Below are positions 1 to 9,863 of a stretch of DNA of 64,000 nt, one piece after another. This DNA comes from Sinomonas sp. ASV486. Lineage in GTDB: Bacteria > Actinomycetota > Actinomycetes > Actinomycetales > Micrococcaceae. Position 1 is the stretch's first letter. Every line of letters starts with the position of its first letter. The DNA lies in NCBI RefSeq assembly GCF_030908215.1, contig NZ_JAVFJK010000010.1, positions 140,321 through 204,320 on the forward strand, read 5' to 3'. The position numbers were made by a program, and so were the translations under genes. The notes beneath the pieces are model-generated. The model searched no databases. It was not told the DNA's origin and saw only the letters and a program-made list of their open reading frames with translations.

Positions 1-1421
1 TGACCGAAAGTCAGAAATCCGACGACACCGCGGCCACAGAGGCCGCACCAGTTCCCTCCCCCGCCGCCTTTGCGGCAAAGCCCAGACCGGTGGTCCCCGC
101 CCCGAGCGCCCCGTCGGCTGCTGCGGCTGCCCCGGCCGCCGCGCCCGCCCCGACCGTTCCGGCCGTATCGCTGGCGGAGGCATCGAAGTGGGGCCGCGTC
201 GAGGGAGACGGGCACGTATTCCTCACCATCGATGGCGAAGAGCATCCAGTAGGCCAGTATCCCGGCGTGTCCGCGGATGAGGCCCTCGCCTATTTCGCAC
301 GCAAGTTCGAGGACGTGCTCGCGCAGATCTCCCTCGCCGAGCAGCGAGTGAGCTCGCACGCCCCCGTCGCCGACGTCCGCAAGGCTGCCGTGCATGCCCG
401 CGCACAGCTCGCCGAGCGCGCCATGGTAGGCGATCTGCGTGCCGCCGAGGCCCGGCTCGACGCCCTTGAGGCCTCGCTCGCCGAAGCCGAGGACGCCGAG
501 AAGGCACAGCACGAGGCGGCGCGGGTACATGAGCTCGAGCGGCGGGAGGCCATCGTCGCGGAGGCCGAACAGATCAGCGGGCAGGACCCCGAGCGCACGC
601 AGTGGAAGTCGAGCGGCGCGCGCATGAACGAGCTTTTCGAGGAGTGGAAGAATTCGCAGAAGTCGGGACTCCGTCTCGGCCGCGCTGCGGAGGACACGCT
701 CTGGAAGCGGTTCCGTGCCGCTCGGACCCAGTTCGACCGCCACCGGCGCGCCTACTTCTCGCAGCTGGACAGCGTCAACGCCCAGGCGAAGTCCGTCAAG
801 GAAGGGCTCATCGCCGAGGCCGAGACCCTCCAGTCGTCGACCGAATGGGGATGGGCTGCGGGCGAGTACCGCCGCCTCATGGACGAGTGGAAGGCCGCTC
901 CGAGGGCGAGCCGGAAGGACGACGACGCGCTGTGGGTCCGCTTCCGGGCCGCCCAGAACGTCTTCTTCGAGGCACGGCAGGCCGCCAACGACGCCGTCGA
1001 CCGCGAATACTCGGCGAACCTCTCGGTCAAGGAGGCCCTCCTCGAGGAGGCCCAGCGGATCCTCCCGGTGAAGGACCTCGCGGCCGCGAAGAAGGCGCTG
1101 CAGTCCGTCCGGGAGCGCTGGGAGGATGCAGGCCGCGTCCCTCGCGCCGACATGGGACGGATCGAGGCCGGGCTGCGCAAGGTCGAGGATGCCGTTGCCC
1201 AGGCTGACCACGAGAACTGGCGGCGCACCGATCCCGAGACCAAGGCCCGGACCGATTCCGCACTGAGCCAGCTCGAGTCCTCCATTGCGGGCCTCGAAGA
1301 TGACCTCAGCGCTGCGAAGGCCAAGGGCGACCGCCGGGCGGAGGCGAAGGCCCAGGAGGCGCTCGACGCCCGCCGTGCGTGGCTCGAGACGCTCCGTCAG
1401 TCGGCGAACGAGCTCGGCTGA
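1..1421 (+). CDS. DUF349 domain protein (start codon cut by window edge)
   Basis: The reading frame is open from base 3 to a TGA at 1419-1421. Bases 1-2 are TG followed by ACC GAA AGT CAG, so the ATG or GTG start most likely lacks only its first base and the protein is about 473 residues. The N-terminus (residues 8-60) is a low-complexity Ala/Pro segment. The rest is charged and helical with at least three DUF349 repeats near residues 197-275, 278-355 and 359-440, recognised by W-x-x-A/S-G and DEWK/EEWK motifs. DUF349 proteins are common in actinobacteria and have no firmly established role. A strong hairpin follows the stop codon. An in-frame GTG at 90 is a less likely start. Confidence 0.85.
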   Translation, partial: TESQKSDDTAATEAAPVPSPAAFAAKPRPVVPAPSAPSAAAAAPAAAPAPTVPAVSLAEASKWGRVEGDGHVFLTIDGEEHPVGQYPGVSADEALAYFARKFEDVLAQISLAEQRVSSHAPVADVRKAAVHARAQLAERAMVGDLRAAEARLDALEASLAEAEDAEKAQHEAARVHELERREAIVAEAEQISGQDPERTQWKSSGARMNELFEEWKNSQKSGLRLGRAAEDTLWKRFRAARTQFDRHRRAYFSQLDSVNAQAKSVKEGLIAEAETLQSSTEWGWAAGEYRRLMDEWKAAPRASRKDDDALWVRFRAAQNVFFEARQAANDAVDREYSANLSVKEALLEEAQRILPVKDLAAAKKALQSVRERWEDAGRVPRADMGRIEAGLRKVEDAVAQADHENWRRTDPETKARTDSALSQLESSIAGLEDDLSAAKAKGDRRAEAKAQEALDARRAWLETLRQSANELG

Positions 1422-1438
1422 CCTCAGCGGACAGCAAC

Positions 1439-1480
1439 ACCGGGGCCCGGCACTGCCATAGCGGCAGGCCGGGCCCCGGT
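1439..1480. terminator. Hairpin terminator after the DUF349 gene
   Basis: A 13-bp perfect inverted repeat (1439-1451 with 1468-1480) encloses an inner 5-bp stem (1453-1457 with 1463-1467). It begins 18 bases after the DUF349 stop codon. There is no long T-run, which is common for terminators in very GC-rich genomes. Confidence 0.7.
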
Positions 1481-1544
1481 GCACTTATCCACAGGCCACC
1501 GCGGAAGGCCTCACGAGCACCGGGCGTCGGGGCATGATGTCCGT

Positions 1545-2138
1545 ATGCCCAGTCCCACGATTCATCCCGCACCGGTCACAGCTACTCCGCCGATCCTGAC
1601 GGCTGGCTCTCCTTTCACCGCCGTCGAGCTCCAGGCAATGGAAGCCGACGGCATGGTGCGGCGTCTCGTCGGCCGGGCCTACGTCCCCGTCCGTGCGCGG
1701 ACCACGGCCGAGCTCAGGGCCCGAGCCTTGTCCGCCATGCTCACCGCCCGGGTGCGGGAACGCGCCGTGGCGGGGCGCATGACGGCGGCATGGATCCTCG
1801 GGTGCGCTCCTCCGCCCGAGATGCCCGTCATGCTGGTCGAGAGCACACGGCGGCTGGCCAGACTGGGGACCGGGGAGAGGCTGCTCGTGCACGAGGTGAG
1901 CTTCGGAGACTTCGACGTGCTCGAGATTGCGGACCTGCGGGTGACGAGCGCTCTCCGCACCGCCGTCGACCTTGCGATCCACTCCGAAGAGCGCATCGCC
2001 GTTCCGGTGCTCCGCCGCCTCCTGGCCCGCGAGGGCCTCGGGCTCACTGTCGGCCTGATGGTCCGCAGCCTCGAAGGCCTGCCCGCGCAGCCGCACAAGA
2101 CACGTGCACGCCGGATCCTTGAGCGGCTTCAGTCCTGA
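1545..2138 (+). CDS. AbiEi-like (type IV antitoxin-type) orphan protein
   Basis: 197 residues from the ATG at 1545; an in-frame start at 1479 would overlap the upstream hairpin. The N-terminal part has a winged-helix look (ELQAMEADGMVRRLVGRAYV). The C-terminal half contains LRVTSALRTAVDLA, the pattern seen in actinobacterial AbiEi/DUF559-type proteins (VTS-x-x-RT-x-x-DLA). No AbiEii nucleotidyltransferase toxin lies next to it, so it is an orphan and a toxin-antitoxin role is not supported by context. A canonical DnaA-box sequence (TTATCCACA, 1485-1493) lies just upstream but is isolated. The family assignment is by eye and moderate. Confidence 0.6.
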   Translation: MPSPTIHPAPVTATPPILTAGSPFTAVELQAMEADGMVRRLVGRAYVPVRARTTAELRARALSAMLTARVRERAVAGRMTAAWILGCAPPPEMPVMLVESTRRLARLGTGERLLVHEVSFGDFDVLEIADLRVTSALRTAVDLAIHSEERIAVPVLRRLLAREGLGLTVGLMVRSLEGLPAQPHKTRARRILERLQS

Positions 2139-2153
2139 GGCCGCGGGACTGCG

Positions 2154-4595
2154 TCACGTCCTGCGTCGGTTGCCAGTGGTCCTGTAGACGTCGAAGACGC
2201 CGTCGATCCGCCGCACGGCGCCGAGCACGTGGCTGAGGTACTTGGGATCGCCCATCTCGAACGCGAAGCGCGAGACGGCAAGCCTGTCGGTCGAGGTGTG
2301 AACATGGGCGGACAGGATGTTCACGTGGTTGTCGGACAGTACCCGGGTGACGTCGGAGAGAAGGCTCTTGCGATCGAGGGCTTCGACCTGGATCTCAACG
2401 AGGAACACGCTCGACTGCGTTGGCGCCCACTCGACGTCGACCATGCGATCCGGCTCAGCGCGGAGCGTCGCGATGTTGGTGCAGTCGGTGCGGTGCACCG
2501 ACACGCCGGAGCCGCGTGTCACGAAGCCCACGATCGGGTCCGGCGGAACGGGCGTACAGCACCGGGCAAGCTTGACCCAGACGTCGCCGACGCCCTTCAC
2601 GATCACACCGGAGTTGGAGTACCTCGGCGGCGCGCTCCCCTTGGTCGGCGCGATCGTCTCGGCGATGTCCTCGGCTGCGCCCGCGGCCCCCCCGAGGCTG
2701 TCGACAAGCTTCTCGACGACCGACTGTGCGGAGGCATGACCGTCGCCGATGCCTGCGTAGAGCCCGGAGATGTCCGGGTACCGGAACTCCTGAGCTACAG
2801 CGAGCAGCGCGTCGTGGCTCAGGAGGCGCTGGAGGGGAAGGTTCTGCTTGCGCATGGCACGCGTGAGGAGATCCTTGCCCTTGTCGATGGCCTCCTCGCG
2901 ACGTTCCTTGGAGAACCACTGGCGAATCTTGTTGCGTGCCCGAGGACTCTTGACGAAATGCTGCCAGTCCTGGCTGGGGCCAGCACCCTCCGCCTTGGAC
3001 GTGAAGATCTCGACCCAGTCTCCGTGGTTCAGTTCGCTGTTGAGCGGAACGAGCTTCCCGTTGACCCGTGCACCGATCGTGCGGTGCCCCACCTCCGTGT
3101 GGACTGCATAGGCGAAGTCGACAGGCGTCGACCCCGCCGGCAGCGCCATTACCTCGCCCTTGGGCGTGAAGACGAAGACTTCCTTCGCATTGATCTCGAA
3201 GCGGAGGGAGTCGAGGAATTCCCCGGGATCGGACGTCTCCTGCTGCCAGTCCACAAGGGAACGGAGCCAGCCCATCTCGGACGCCTTGCCGCTGGGGCTA
3301 TGGCTCTGGGCGCCGGGCTGGTCCTTGTACTTCCAGTGGGCAGCGACGCCGTACTCGGCGCGCCGGTGCATCTCGTGCGTCCGGATCTGGATCTCGACGG
3401 GCTTTCCACTGGGCCCGATGACCGTGGTGTGGAGCGACTGGTACATATTGAACTTGGGCATCGCGATGTAGTCCTTGAACCTGCCCGGGAGCGGGTTCCA
3501 CCGCGCGTGGAGCGCACCGAGGACCGCATAGCAGTCCCGCACCGAGTCGACCAGCACGCGCACGCCCATGAGGTCGTTGATGTCGTCGAATTCCTTCTGA
3601 CGGACGATCATCTTCTGGTAGATCGAGTAGTAGTGCTTCGGCCTGCCGGTGATCTCGGCTTTGATCTTCGCCGCTCGCAGGTCGTCGGCGATCTGGGCCC
3701 GGATGAGGGAGAGCTGCTTCTCCCTCTCGGGGGTCCGGGCGCCGACCATGCGCACGATCTCCTCGTACACCTTGGGGTAGAGGGCTGCGAACGAGAGGTC
3801 CTCGAGCTCCCACTTGATCGTATTCATGCCGAGCCGGTGCGCCAGCGGGGCGAAGATCTCGAGCGTCTCCCGTGCCTTTCGGGCGGATGACTCGGGCGAG
3901 ACGAAGCGCCACGTCCGCGCGTTGTGCAGGCGGTCGGCCAGCTTGATGACGAGGACGCGGATGTCCTTGGCCATGGCCACGACCATCTTGCGCACGGTCT
4001 CGGACTGAGCCGCCTCGCCGAACTGGACCTTGTCGAGCTTGGTGACTCCGTCCACGAGCATTGCGACCTCGGGTCCGAAGTCCTTGCGGAGCTGGTCGAG
4101 GGTGTACGACGTGTCCTCGACGGTGTCATGCAGGAGCGCGGCGGCGAGCGTAGTCCCCGTCATGCCGAGCTCGGCCAAGATGGTCGCCACGGCGACGGGG
4201 TGGGTGATGTACGGATCGCCGCTCTTGCGCTTCTGGCCCTGATGGCTCCGCTCAGCCACCTCGTAGGCACGCTGGATGAGGTCGAAGTCCTCGCGCGGGT
4301 TGTTGGCCCGCACGGTGCGCAGGAGGGGCTCGAGGATGGGAGAGTGGGCACTCGGCCCACGGCCCGTCAGCCTCGCAAGACGGGCGAACGACCAATCCCG
4401 GCGTCCGAGGGTCGGACGTTCGAGAAGGCTGTTGCCCCCGGGCGCCGGTGACGGCGCGGGCCCTGTCCCCTCAGTCGCTGGCGCCGACGGTGAAGGGCCC
4501 GCTGCGCGCGCAGACGGCGCCGAGCCATCGGCGCTGCTTCCGGCAGCGCCTGGCACACCGGCCTGTGCCGGTGACGACGTCGAGCGCTCCGTCAC
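2154..4595 (-). CDS. rel: Bifunctional (p)ppGpp synthetase/hydrolase (RSH)
   Basis: 813 residues, the usual size for a long RSH. After a Pro/Ala/Ser-rich leader of about 60 residues come the HD hydrolase domain ([10 protein letters not shown], then HDTVEDT near residue 155), the synthetase domain ([31 protein letters not shown]), a TGS domain ([20 protein letters not shown]), a zinc-finger-like region ([14 protein letters not shown]) and a C-terminal ACT domain. The RFKD sequence matches the RXKD charge motif of bifunctional enzymes rather than the EXDD of RelA. The GTG at 4595 is preferred because GGAGG lies 8 bases upstream; a GTG at 4610 has a ribosome site directly abutting it. It lies downstream of secD-secF, its usual neighbours in actinobacteria. 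Confidence 0.95.
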   Translation of the reverse strand: MTERSTSSPAQAGVPGAAGSSADGSAPSARAAGPSPSAPATEGTGPAPSPAPGGNSLLERPTLGRRDWSFARLARLTGRGPSAHSPILEPLLRTVRANNPREDFDLIQRAYEVAERSHQGQKRKSGDPYITHPVAVATILAELGMTGTTLAAALLHDTVEDTSYTLDQLRKDFGPEVAMLVDGVTKLDKVQFGEAAQSETVRKMVVAMAKDIRVLVIKLADRLHNARTWRFVSPESSARKARETLEIFAPLAHRLGMNTIKWELEDLSFAALYPKVYEEIVRMVGARTPEREKQLSLIRAQIADDLRAAKIKAEITGRPKHYYSIYQKMIVRQKEFDDINDLMGVRVLVDSVRDCYAVLGALHARWNPLPGRFKDYIAMPKFNMYQSLHTTVIGPSGKPVEIQIRTHEMHRRAEYGVAAHWKYKDQPGAQSHSPSGKASEMGWLRSLVDWQQETSDPGEFLDSLRFEINAKEVFVFTPKGEVMALPAGSTPVDFAYAVHTEVGHRTIGARVNGKLVPLNSELNHGDWVEIFTSKAEGAGPSQDWQHFVKSPRARNKIRQWFSKERREEAIDKGKDLLTRAMRKQNLPLQRLLSHDALLAVAQEFRYPDISGLYAGIGDGHASAQSVVEKLVDSLGGAAGAAEDIAETIAPTKGSAPPRYSNSGVIVKGVGDVWVKLARCCTPVPPDPIVGFVTRGSGVSVHRTDCTNIATLRAEPDRMVDVEWAPTQSSVFLVEIQVEALDRKSLLSDVTRVLSDNHVNILSAHVHTSTDRLAVSRFAFEMGDPKYLSHVLGAVRRIDGVFDVYRTTGNRRRT

Positions 4596-4652
4596 CGAAG
4601 GTACCTCCACTCCTGAACGGGGATTCCCTCAGTGTATGCCCGGCGCGAGAGC

Positions 4653-5648
4653 TCAGACGCCCGCGTTCGCTGAGGACCGACGGGCGTGGACCCGATCAGC
4701 CTGCTTGATGAGCTCAGGCTCGCGCTCGCGCAGGCCCGCGTACATCGGAGCGGCGATGAACAGGGTCGCCGCCGTGCCGATGAGGATGCCGACGAAGAGG
4801 GCCAGGGAAAGGTCGCGCAGCGTGCCAGCGCCCAGGAGGCCCGCACCGATGAAGAGGATCGCGGCGACCGGAAGGACCGCAACCATCATCGTGTTGATGG
4901 AGCGCACGAGGGTCTGGTTGACGGCGAGATTGACTTCCTCGGCGAACGTCCGACGGCTCGACGCCGTGATGTCCTTCGTGTTCTCGCGGATCTTGTCGAA
5001 CACCACGACCGTGTCGTAGAGCGAGTAGCTCAGGATCGTGAGGAAGCCGATGATCGCGGACGGTGTGACCTCGAAGCCGCTGGCCGCGTACACGCCGCCC
5101 GTCACGATCAGTGTGACGAACATGCCCGTCAGGGCGGAGAGCGACATCTTCCACGTGCGGAAGTAGAGCGCCATGAGCACGGCCGCCAGCACCACGAAGA
5201 CCACGAAGCCGATGAGCGCCTGCTGCGAGACATCTGCGCCCCACGTCGGGCCGACGAAGGTCGACGTCACATGGTCCGCCCCGACACCGTAGGCGGCGGC
5301 GAGCTTGTCCTTGACCTCGAGGGTCTGGGAATCGGTCAGGCGCTCGGTCTGGACGCGCATCGAGCCCGGCGCAATGTTGTTGACCCGCGGCTGGGTGCCG
5401 GGAGCCACCGAGTTGACCGCCTGTTCTCCAGCGTGCACATCCGTCGAGGAGGTCCCCGAGATGGTGAACTCGCTGCCCCCGCGGAACTCGATTCCGAGGT
5501 TGAACCCGCCCGCGAAGAGCGGGATGAGGACCGACACGACGGTCAGCACCGCAGCGATGCCGAGCCAGATCTTCTTGCGCTCCACAAACGGGTAGGACCG
5601 CTTGCCCGTGTAGAGCTCGTTGCCGAAGCGTGCGAAGAAGTTGGACAT
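4653..5648 (-). CDS. secF: Protein translocase subunit SecF
   Basis: 331 residues. SecF partners SecD in the inner-membrane complex that uses proton-motive force to complete Sec-dependent export. One N-terminal membrane segment (about residues 28-48) is followed by a periplasmic domain with the family motif GIEFRGGSEF, then a C-terminal membrane bundle with SALTGMFVTLIVTGG and YDTVVVFDKIRENT, the latter diagnostic of SecF. Its ATG overlaps the secD stop by one base (TGATG), so the two are translationally coupled. A 57-base gap separates it from rsh. Confidence 0.97.
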   Translation of the reverse strand: MSNFFARFGNELYTGKRSYPFVERKKIWLGIAAVLTVVSVLIPLFAGGFNLGIEFRGGSEFTISGTSSTDVHAGEQAVNSVAPGTQPRVNNIAPGSMRVQTERLTDSQTLEVKDKLAAAYGVGADHVTSTFVGPTWGADVSQQALIGFVVFVVLAAVLMALYFRTWKMSLSALTGMFVTLIVTGGVYAASGFEVTPSAIIGFLTILSYSLYDTVVVFDKIRENTKDITASSRRTFAEEVNLAVNQTLVRSINTMMVAVLPVAAILFIGAGLLGAGTLRDLSLALFVGILIGTAATLFIAAPMYAGLREREPELIKQADRVHARRSSANAGV

Positions 5649-7417
5649 CAGTTCTCCTCCCCCGTGTTCTCGGACGCGCGGCTGGACCGGCCCGAGGTCG
5701 ATGTCATCTCAGTCGGCTTCTGGGCCTCAGCGGCCCGGCGCTCCGCAATAGTCATGCGGCGTCCCGCCTCCCCCATAGCGGCGGCATTCTTGGGCTTCAG
5801 GGTGGACTTGGCCGCCTCGGACGCCTCGCGGAGGCGACCGGCTCCCCGGTACAGCGGAACCGCGCCCAGCCGTTCGGGGTCCAGGCCGGAGAAGCGGTGC
5901 CCCTCGCCGAAGAACTTGGTCCGCGCGAGCATCTGCAGGGTGGGGTGGGTGAAGAGGAACACGACGATGAGGTCGGCGATCGCGGTGAGCCCGAGCGTGA
6001 ACGCGAAGCCCCGCACGTTGCCCACGGCGACGAAGTACAGCACCACGGCGGCCAGGAGGTTGACGGCCTTGGAGGCGAGTACGGTGCGCTTGGCGCGCTT
6101 CCAGCCGTTCTCGACGGCGGAGACCAGACCCCGTCCCTCGCGCAGCTCGTCCCTGATGCGTTCGAAGTACACGATGAACGAGTCCGCGGTCTGGCCGATG
6201 GCCACGATGAGGCCCGCCACGCCAGCCAGCGAGAGCCGGTAGTTCTCAGTCCAGCCGAGGATTGCGATGGCCAGGTATGTGAGCACACCGGCAACCACGA
6301 GCGAGAAGATCGTCACGAAGCCGAGGGCCCGGTACTGGAAAAGGGAGTAGACCACCACGAGGAGCAGCCCGATGCCGCCTGCGAGCAGGCCCATCTCGAG
6401 CTGCTGCGTCCCGAGCGTCGCAGAGATCTGCTCCTCGCTCTGGATGTCGAAGCTGATCGGGAGAGCGCCGTACCGGAGCTGGTCCGAGAGGGTCTGCGCG
6501 CTCTGCTGGGTGAAGTTGCCGGTGATCTGCGGCCGGCCGTCGGTGATGACGGCCAGGGTCCGAGGTGCCGAGAGGACCTTGTCGTCGAGGACGATCGCGA
6601 ACTGCGCCTTGGGGCTGTTCTGGTTCGCGACGTAGTAGCCGTTGAGGCGCTGCGTCACAGCCTTGAACTTGTCGGTGCCGTCGCTGTTGAACTGGATGTT
6701 GACGGCCCACTCGTTGGTGACCGCACCCTGCTGGCCCTGCTGGAGCTGGAAGGTCGAGCCAGCGATGTCGGTACCCACCACCTCGACTGGGCCGAGGATG
6801 TACTTGATGGCAGGCTGCGCGCCACTGGCGGGCTGGCACGTCACGAGCGGCTTGGCAGGATCGGAGCGATCGGTCTTCTCGGGCTGCGGCTGGGTGCAGT
6901 CGAGCGCCTCGAACTGCTTGTAGACGTCGGCAGTCACCCAGTTGTCGTCACTGGCATTGGTGGGCGCCGCCGTCGGCTTGGGCAGCTTGTCGTCGGTGAG
7001 CTGCTGGGCCTGAGGAACGGCCGCCGGGTCGCCCGCCGTCAGGACGGGCCGGAAGTTCATGTCCGCCGAGGCCTGGATGAGCTGACGCGTCTGGGCAGAT
7101 GGCGTTCCGGGCAGGCTCACGATGACGTTGCGGCCCGACTGGGTGCTGATCTCGGCCTCGGATACGCCGGAGCCGTCCACGCGCTGCCGGATGATCTCAA
7201 CGGCCTGGTTGAGCTGGTCCTGATTGATCTGGGACCCGCCCGAAACCTTCGGGGAGAGGATCATCTGAGTGCCGCCCTCGAGATCGAGGGCAAGCTTCGG
7301 CGCCCACGACGCCTTCCCTGCTATCGCTCCGCCGGCGAGGATGCCGGCGAGGGCGAGGAGGATAACGCCGAGTGAAACGAGGGTTCTGAGTCCCGGCCGC
7401 GTGCGGGATCGTGCCAT
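5648..7417 (-). CDS. secD: Protein translocase subunit SecD
   Basis: 589 residues from the ATG at 7417, which has AAGGA five bases upstream; 18 codons of open frame precede it without a ribosome site. The N-terminal membrane segment (about residues 10-32) leads into the P1 domain with LDLEGGTQMIL. A Gln/Pro-rich insert resides in the periplasmic part, as in other actinobacterial SecD. The C-terminal half has five membrane segments with VVVYSLFQYRALG and GQTADSFIVYFERIRDE, typical of the SecD/SecF/RND fold. It follows yajC by 77 bases and overlaps secF by one base, giving a yajC-secD-secF export operon. Confidence 0.97.
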   Translation of the reverse strand: MARSRTRPGLRTLVSLGVILLALAGILAGGAIAGKASWAPKLALDLEGGTQMILSPKVSGGSQINQDQLNQAVEIIRQRVDGSGVSEAEISTQSGRNVIVSLPGTPSAQTRQLIQASADMNFRPVLTAGDPAAVPQAQQLTDDKLPKPTAAPTNASDDNWVTADVYKQFEALDCTQPQPEKTDRSDPAKPLVTCQPASGAQPAIKYILGPVEVVGTDIAGSTFQLQQGQQGAVTNEWAVNIQFNSDGTDKFKAVTQRLNGYYVANQNSPKAQFAIVLDDKVLSAPRTLAVITDGRPQITGNFTQQSAQTLSDQLRYGALPISFDIQSEEQISATLGTQQLEMGLLAGGIGLLLVVVYSLFQYRALGFVTIFSLVVAGVLTYLAIAILGWTENYRLSLAGVAGLIVAIGQTADSFIVYFERIRDELREGRGLVSAVENGWKRAKRTVLASKAVNLLAAVVLYFVAVGNVRGFAFTLGLTAIADLIVVFLFTHPTLQMLARTKFFGEGHRFSGLDPERLGAVPLYRGAGRLREASEAAKSTLKPKNAAAMGEAGRRMTIAERRAAEAQKPTEMTSTSGRSSRASENTGEEN

Positions 7418-7494
7418 GGTGGTCCTTCGAGATGGGGCGGAGCCTTGCGGGCGCACAGCCGCCCGGCGCAAGGCCGGGCGGGACGGTCGGAGAC

Positions 7495-7950
7495 TTAGTT
7501 GGCGCTCTTGCCCTCGTCGTTGAGGCGCCGCAGCGTCTCCTCGGGCGTCTCGCTGAAGTGGTCCTGCGACCGCGGGGCGTCGGAGTCCGCCTTGCCGAGG
7601 GTGATGCCGGACGACGGCGCGGTGCCGGCTTCAGCGAAATCGGCGCCAGCGCTGGCGGGTGCCTCAACGTCGCTGTCGGCAGCGGGGGCCGCGGGCTCGA
7701 TGACCTTGGTCACGGACTGGCGGTGGACCGTGGCGAGCGTGCCGGGGCTCAGCTCGAGGACGATCTTGTTCTCTGCGTCGTCGACCGAGACGATCCGGCC
7801 GTAGAGCCCGAAGCTCGTCATGACGTCGACGCCGGGGGCGAACTTCGACTGCGTAGCTGCCTGCTGCTGCTGGGTCTTCTTGTTCCTACGGAACATCGTG
7901 AAGATGAAGAAGGCGAAGACGGCCAACAGGAGGATGGTCATCAGGTCCAT
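7495..7950 (-). CDS. yajC: Preprotein translocase subunit YajC
   Basis: 151 residues. A single N-terminal transmembrane helix (residues 3-22) is followed by the basic FRRNKK segment and the small YajC domain with GVDVMTSFGLYGRIVSVDD (residues about 39-57). The C-terminal 60 residues are Ala/Asp/Ser-rich, a tail often seen in actinobacterial YajC and longer than the roughly 110-residue E. coli protein. YajC associates with SecDF. It is the first gene of the yajC-secD-secF group, 118 bases downstream of ruvB. Confidence 0.93.
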   Translation of the reverse strand: MDLMTILLLAVFAFFIFTMFRRNKKTQQQQAATQSKFAPGVDVMTSFGLYGRIVSVDDAENKIVLELSPGTLATVHRQSVTKVIEPAAPAADSDVEAPASAGADFAEAGTAPSSGITLGKADSDAPRSQDHFSETPEETLRRLNDEGKSAN

Positions 7951-8068
7951 GCGGGGTCCAATCTGTATTCAGTCGGGAACCGGCCAGGGCGGTCCCGGGC
8001 ACAGCATCATGTCCCCAGCGAGGCGGGAAGCATGTCTTTCAGTGTAGTGGCTCACGCGGGGGTGGTGC

Positions 8069-9139
8069 TCAGTCCAACGATTCGGGGTCCCCGTCAGATC
8101 CCGGACCAAACAGGGTTGCGCTCTCAGCGAACGGCGCGTTCGCCGGCACCGGCAGCCCCAGATGGGCAAAGGCCAGAGGCGTCGCAACGCGTCCCCGCGG
8201 AGTCCTTCCCATGAGCCCCTCCCGGACCAGGAAGGGCTCCGCGACTGTCTCCACCGTTTCGGGCTCCTCCCCGACCGCGATCGCGAGCGTGGAGAGCCCC
8301 ACGGGGCCCCCGCCGAACTTCGTGGCGAGCGCGGACAGGACGGATCGGTCCAGCCGGTCGAGCCCCTTGGCGTCCACCTCGTACATGTCCAGCGCCGCGC
8401 CGGCCGTACGGGCATCGATCTGCTCGACGCCATGGACGAGGGCCCAGTCGCGGACGCGCCGCAGGAGCCGGTTGGCAATACGGGGCGTGCCCCGGGACCT
8501 GCCGGCCACCTCGGTGAACGCGGCCGAAGTCACGCGCAGGTCGAGCAGGCCCGCCGAGCGCCTGAGCACCAACTCGAGCTCCTCGACCGAGTAGAACTCG
8601 AGGTGCCCGGTGAACCCGAAGCGGTCCCGAAGCGGTCCCGGAAGCAGGCCTGCGCGCGTCGTCGCTCCGACGAGCGTGAACGGCGGCAGGTCAAGGGGAA
8701 TCGCTGTCGCGCCCGCGCCCTTGCCCACGACGATGTCGACCCGGAAGTCCTCCATCGCCATGTACAGCATCTCCTCCGCGGGACGCGACATGCGGTGGAT
8801 CTCGTCGAGGAAAAGGACCTCGCCCTCCGAGAGCGAGGAGAGGATCGCCGCGAGATCGCCCGCGTGCTGGATCGCCGGGCCGGAGGAGATCCGCAGGGGC
8901 GCGTTCATCTCCCCCGCGATGATCATGGCGAGCGTGGTCTTGCCGAGGCCCGGCGGACCCGACAGCAGGACGTGGTCTGCGGTGCGTCCCCGCAGCCTGC
9001 TCGCCTCGAGGACGAGCGAGAGCTGTCGGCGCACGCGGGCCTGGCCCACGAATTCATCGAGGAATTTGGGTCGCAGCGCCGCCTCGAGGACCCGCTCCTC
9101 GGGCTCCTCCTGGCTCGTGACGATCGAGGCTTCAGCCAC
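8069..9139 (-). CDS. ruvB: Holliday junction branch migration ATPase RuvB
   Basis: 356 residues, family length. The AAA+ features are visible: Walker [13 protein letters not shown], Walker B LFLDEIHR, sensor/arginine-finger region GATTRAGLL and GPLRDRFG, and the C-terminal winged helix with [13 protein letters not shown]. RuvB hexamers drive branch migration with RuvA. The start is a GTG at 9139, inside the last codons of ruvA (8-base overlap), so translation is probably coupled. Confidence 0.98.
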   Translation of the reverse strand: MAEASIVTSQEEPEERVLEAALRPKFLDEFVGQARVRRQLSLVLEASRLRGRTADHVLLSGPPGLGKTTLAMIIAGEMNAPLRISSGPAIQHAGDLAAILSSLSEGEVLFLDEIHRMSRPAEEMLYMAMEDFRVDIVVGKGAGATAIPLDLPPFTLVGATTRAGLLPGPLRDRFGFTGHLEFYSVEELELVLRRSAGLLDLRVTSAAFTEVAGRSRGTPRIANRLLRRVRDWALVHGVEQIDARTAGAALDMYEVDAKGLDRLDRSVLSALATKFGGGPVGLSTLAIAVGEEPETVETVAEPFLVREGLMGRTPRGRVATPLAFAHLGLPVPANAPFAESATLFGPGSDGDPESLD

Positions 9140-9773
9140 GGGCGCCGGCCTTCACGGCACGCGCACCCTGGCCGAGCCAGCGGAGCGTTGCGCGCAGGAT
9201 CTCCGGGATGCTCCCCGTCGCCGCGATCTCAGGGGAGTCGGCCATGGCCTTCTCGATGCTCGACGCCGCGTCCTTCTCGCTCCATCCGAGCGAGGCCATG
9301 GCCGCGATGACCTGGGCCTTCCACGGCTCCTCGGTGCCCGTAGATGCGGGAGCCTGCCCTTCGGCGGCTCCCAGCGGGACGAGTTTTCCCTTGAGCTCGA
9401 GCACGAGCCGCGCCGCGACCTTCGGCCCAATGCCCGGGACCTTCGTGAACGCCTTCGAGTCTTCGGTGTGCACGCCTACGCGCACAGCCTCCGGGGTGTG
9501 CACGGCGAGGACCGCGAGGGCCAGACGCGGTCCCACGCCCGAGACCCCCAGCAGCACCTCGAAGACCTCCCGCTCCTCGGGAACCGCAAAGCCGAACAGC
9601 GTGAGCGAGTCCTCCCGGACCACGAGAGAGGTGTGCACGGTGCCCTCCTCGCCGACCCGCAGGCCCGCGAGGGTCTGCGGCGTGGCCCAGAACAGCATCC
9701 CTGCGCCATTCACGTCGACCACGCCGGTGGACAGCCCTACATGGGCCACACGGCCACGGACGAAGCTGATCAC
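9132..9773 (-). CDS. ruvA: Holliday junction DNA helicase subunit RuvA
   Basis: 213 residues. The N-terminal OB-fold begins [13 protein letters not shown]; two helix-hairpin-helix motifs follow ([14 protein letters not shown] and [18 protein letters not shown]), and the C-terminal domain III that contacts RuvB includes [15 protein letters not shown]. RuvA binds four-way junctions and loads RuvB. It starts 90 bases downstream of ruvC; that gap contains a LexA-like box, suggesting that ruvAB may have its own DNA-damage-responsive promoter. Confidence 0.97.
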   Translation of the reverse strand: MISFVRGRVAHVGLSTGVVDVNGAGMLFWATPQTLAGLRVGEEGTVHTSLVVREDSLTLFGFAVPEEREVFEVLLGVSGVGPRLALAVLAVHTPEAVRVGVHTEDSKAFTKVPGIGPKVAARLVLELKGKLVPLGAAEGQAPASTGTEEPWKAQVIAAMASLGWSEKDAASSIEKAMADSPEIAATGSIPEILRATLRWLGQGARAVKAGARG

Positions 9774-9817
9774 GCCACCCTCCTAGTGCCTACTCGCCGG
9801 TGCCCAGCTCCACAAAC

Positions 9818-9831
9818 CGAACATATCTACG
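9818..9831. promoter_or_regulatory. Probable LexA (SOS) box upstream of ruvAB
   Basis: The sequence CGAACATATCTACG matches the Gram-positive SOS box CGAACATATGTTCG at 12 of 14 positions; one half-site (CGAAC) is perfect and the other has one change. It lies about 45-58 bases upstream of the ruvA ATG in the ruvC-ruvA gap, a sensible operator position. ruv genes are LexA targets in many actinobacteria. LexA binding itself is inferred. Confidence 0.5.
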
Positions 9832-9863
9832 AGAACTCTAGCGGTAGACGGCGACCGTCCGAC

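Noticed and set aside
1485..1493. TTATCCACA, a perfect E. coli-type DnaA box
   Set aside because: It is a single site between a terminator and an unrelated gene, with no neighbouring boxes; chance occurrence is likely.
1545..2138. AbiE toxin-antitoxin system
   Set aside because: Only an AbiEi-like protein is present; no AbiEii toxin gene is adjacent on either side.
2229..3890. Long open frame opposite the rsh gene
   Set aside because: It is the antisense shadow of rsh, caused by high GC; no ribosome site or family match supports it.
4686..7375. Long plus-strand open frames opposite secF and secD
   Set aside because: They are antisense shadows of well-recognised genes with no recognisable protein family.
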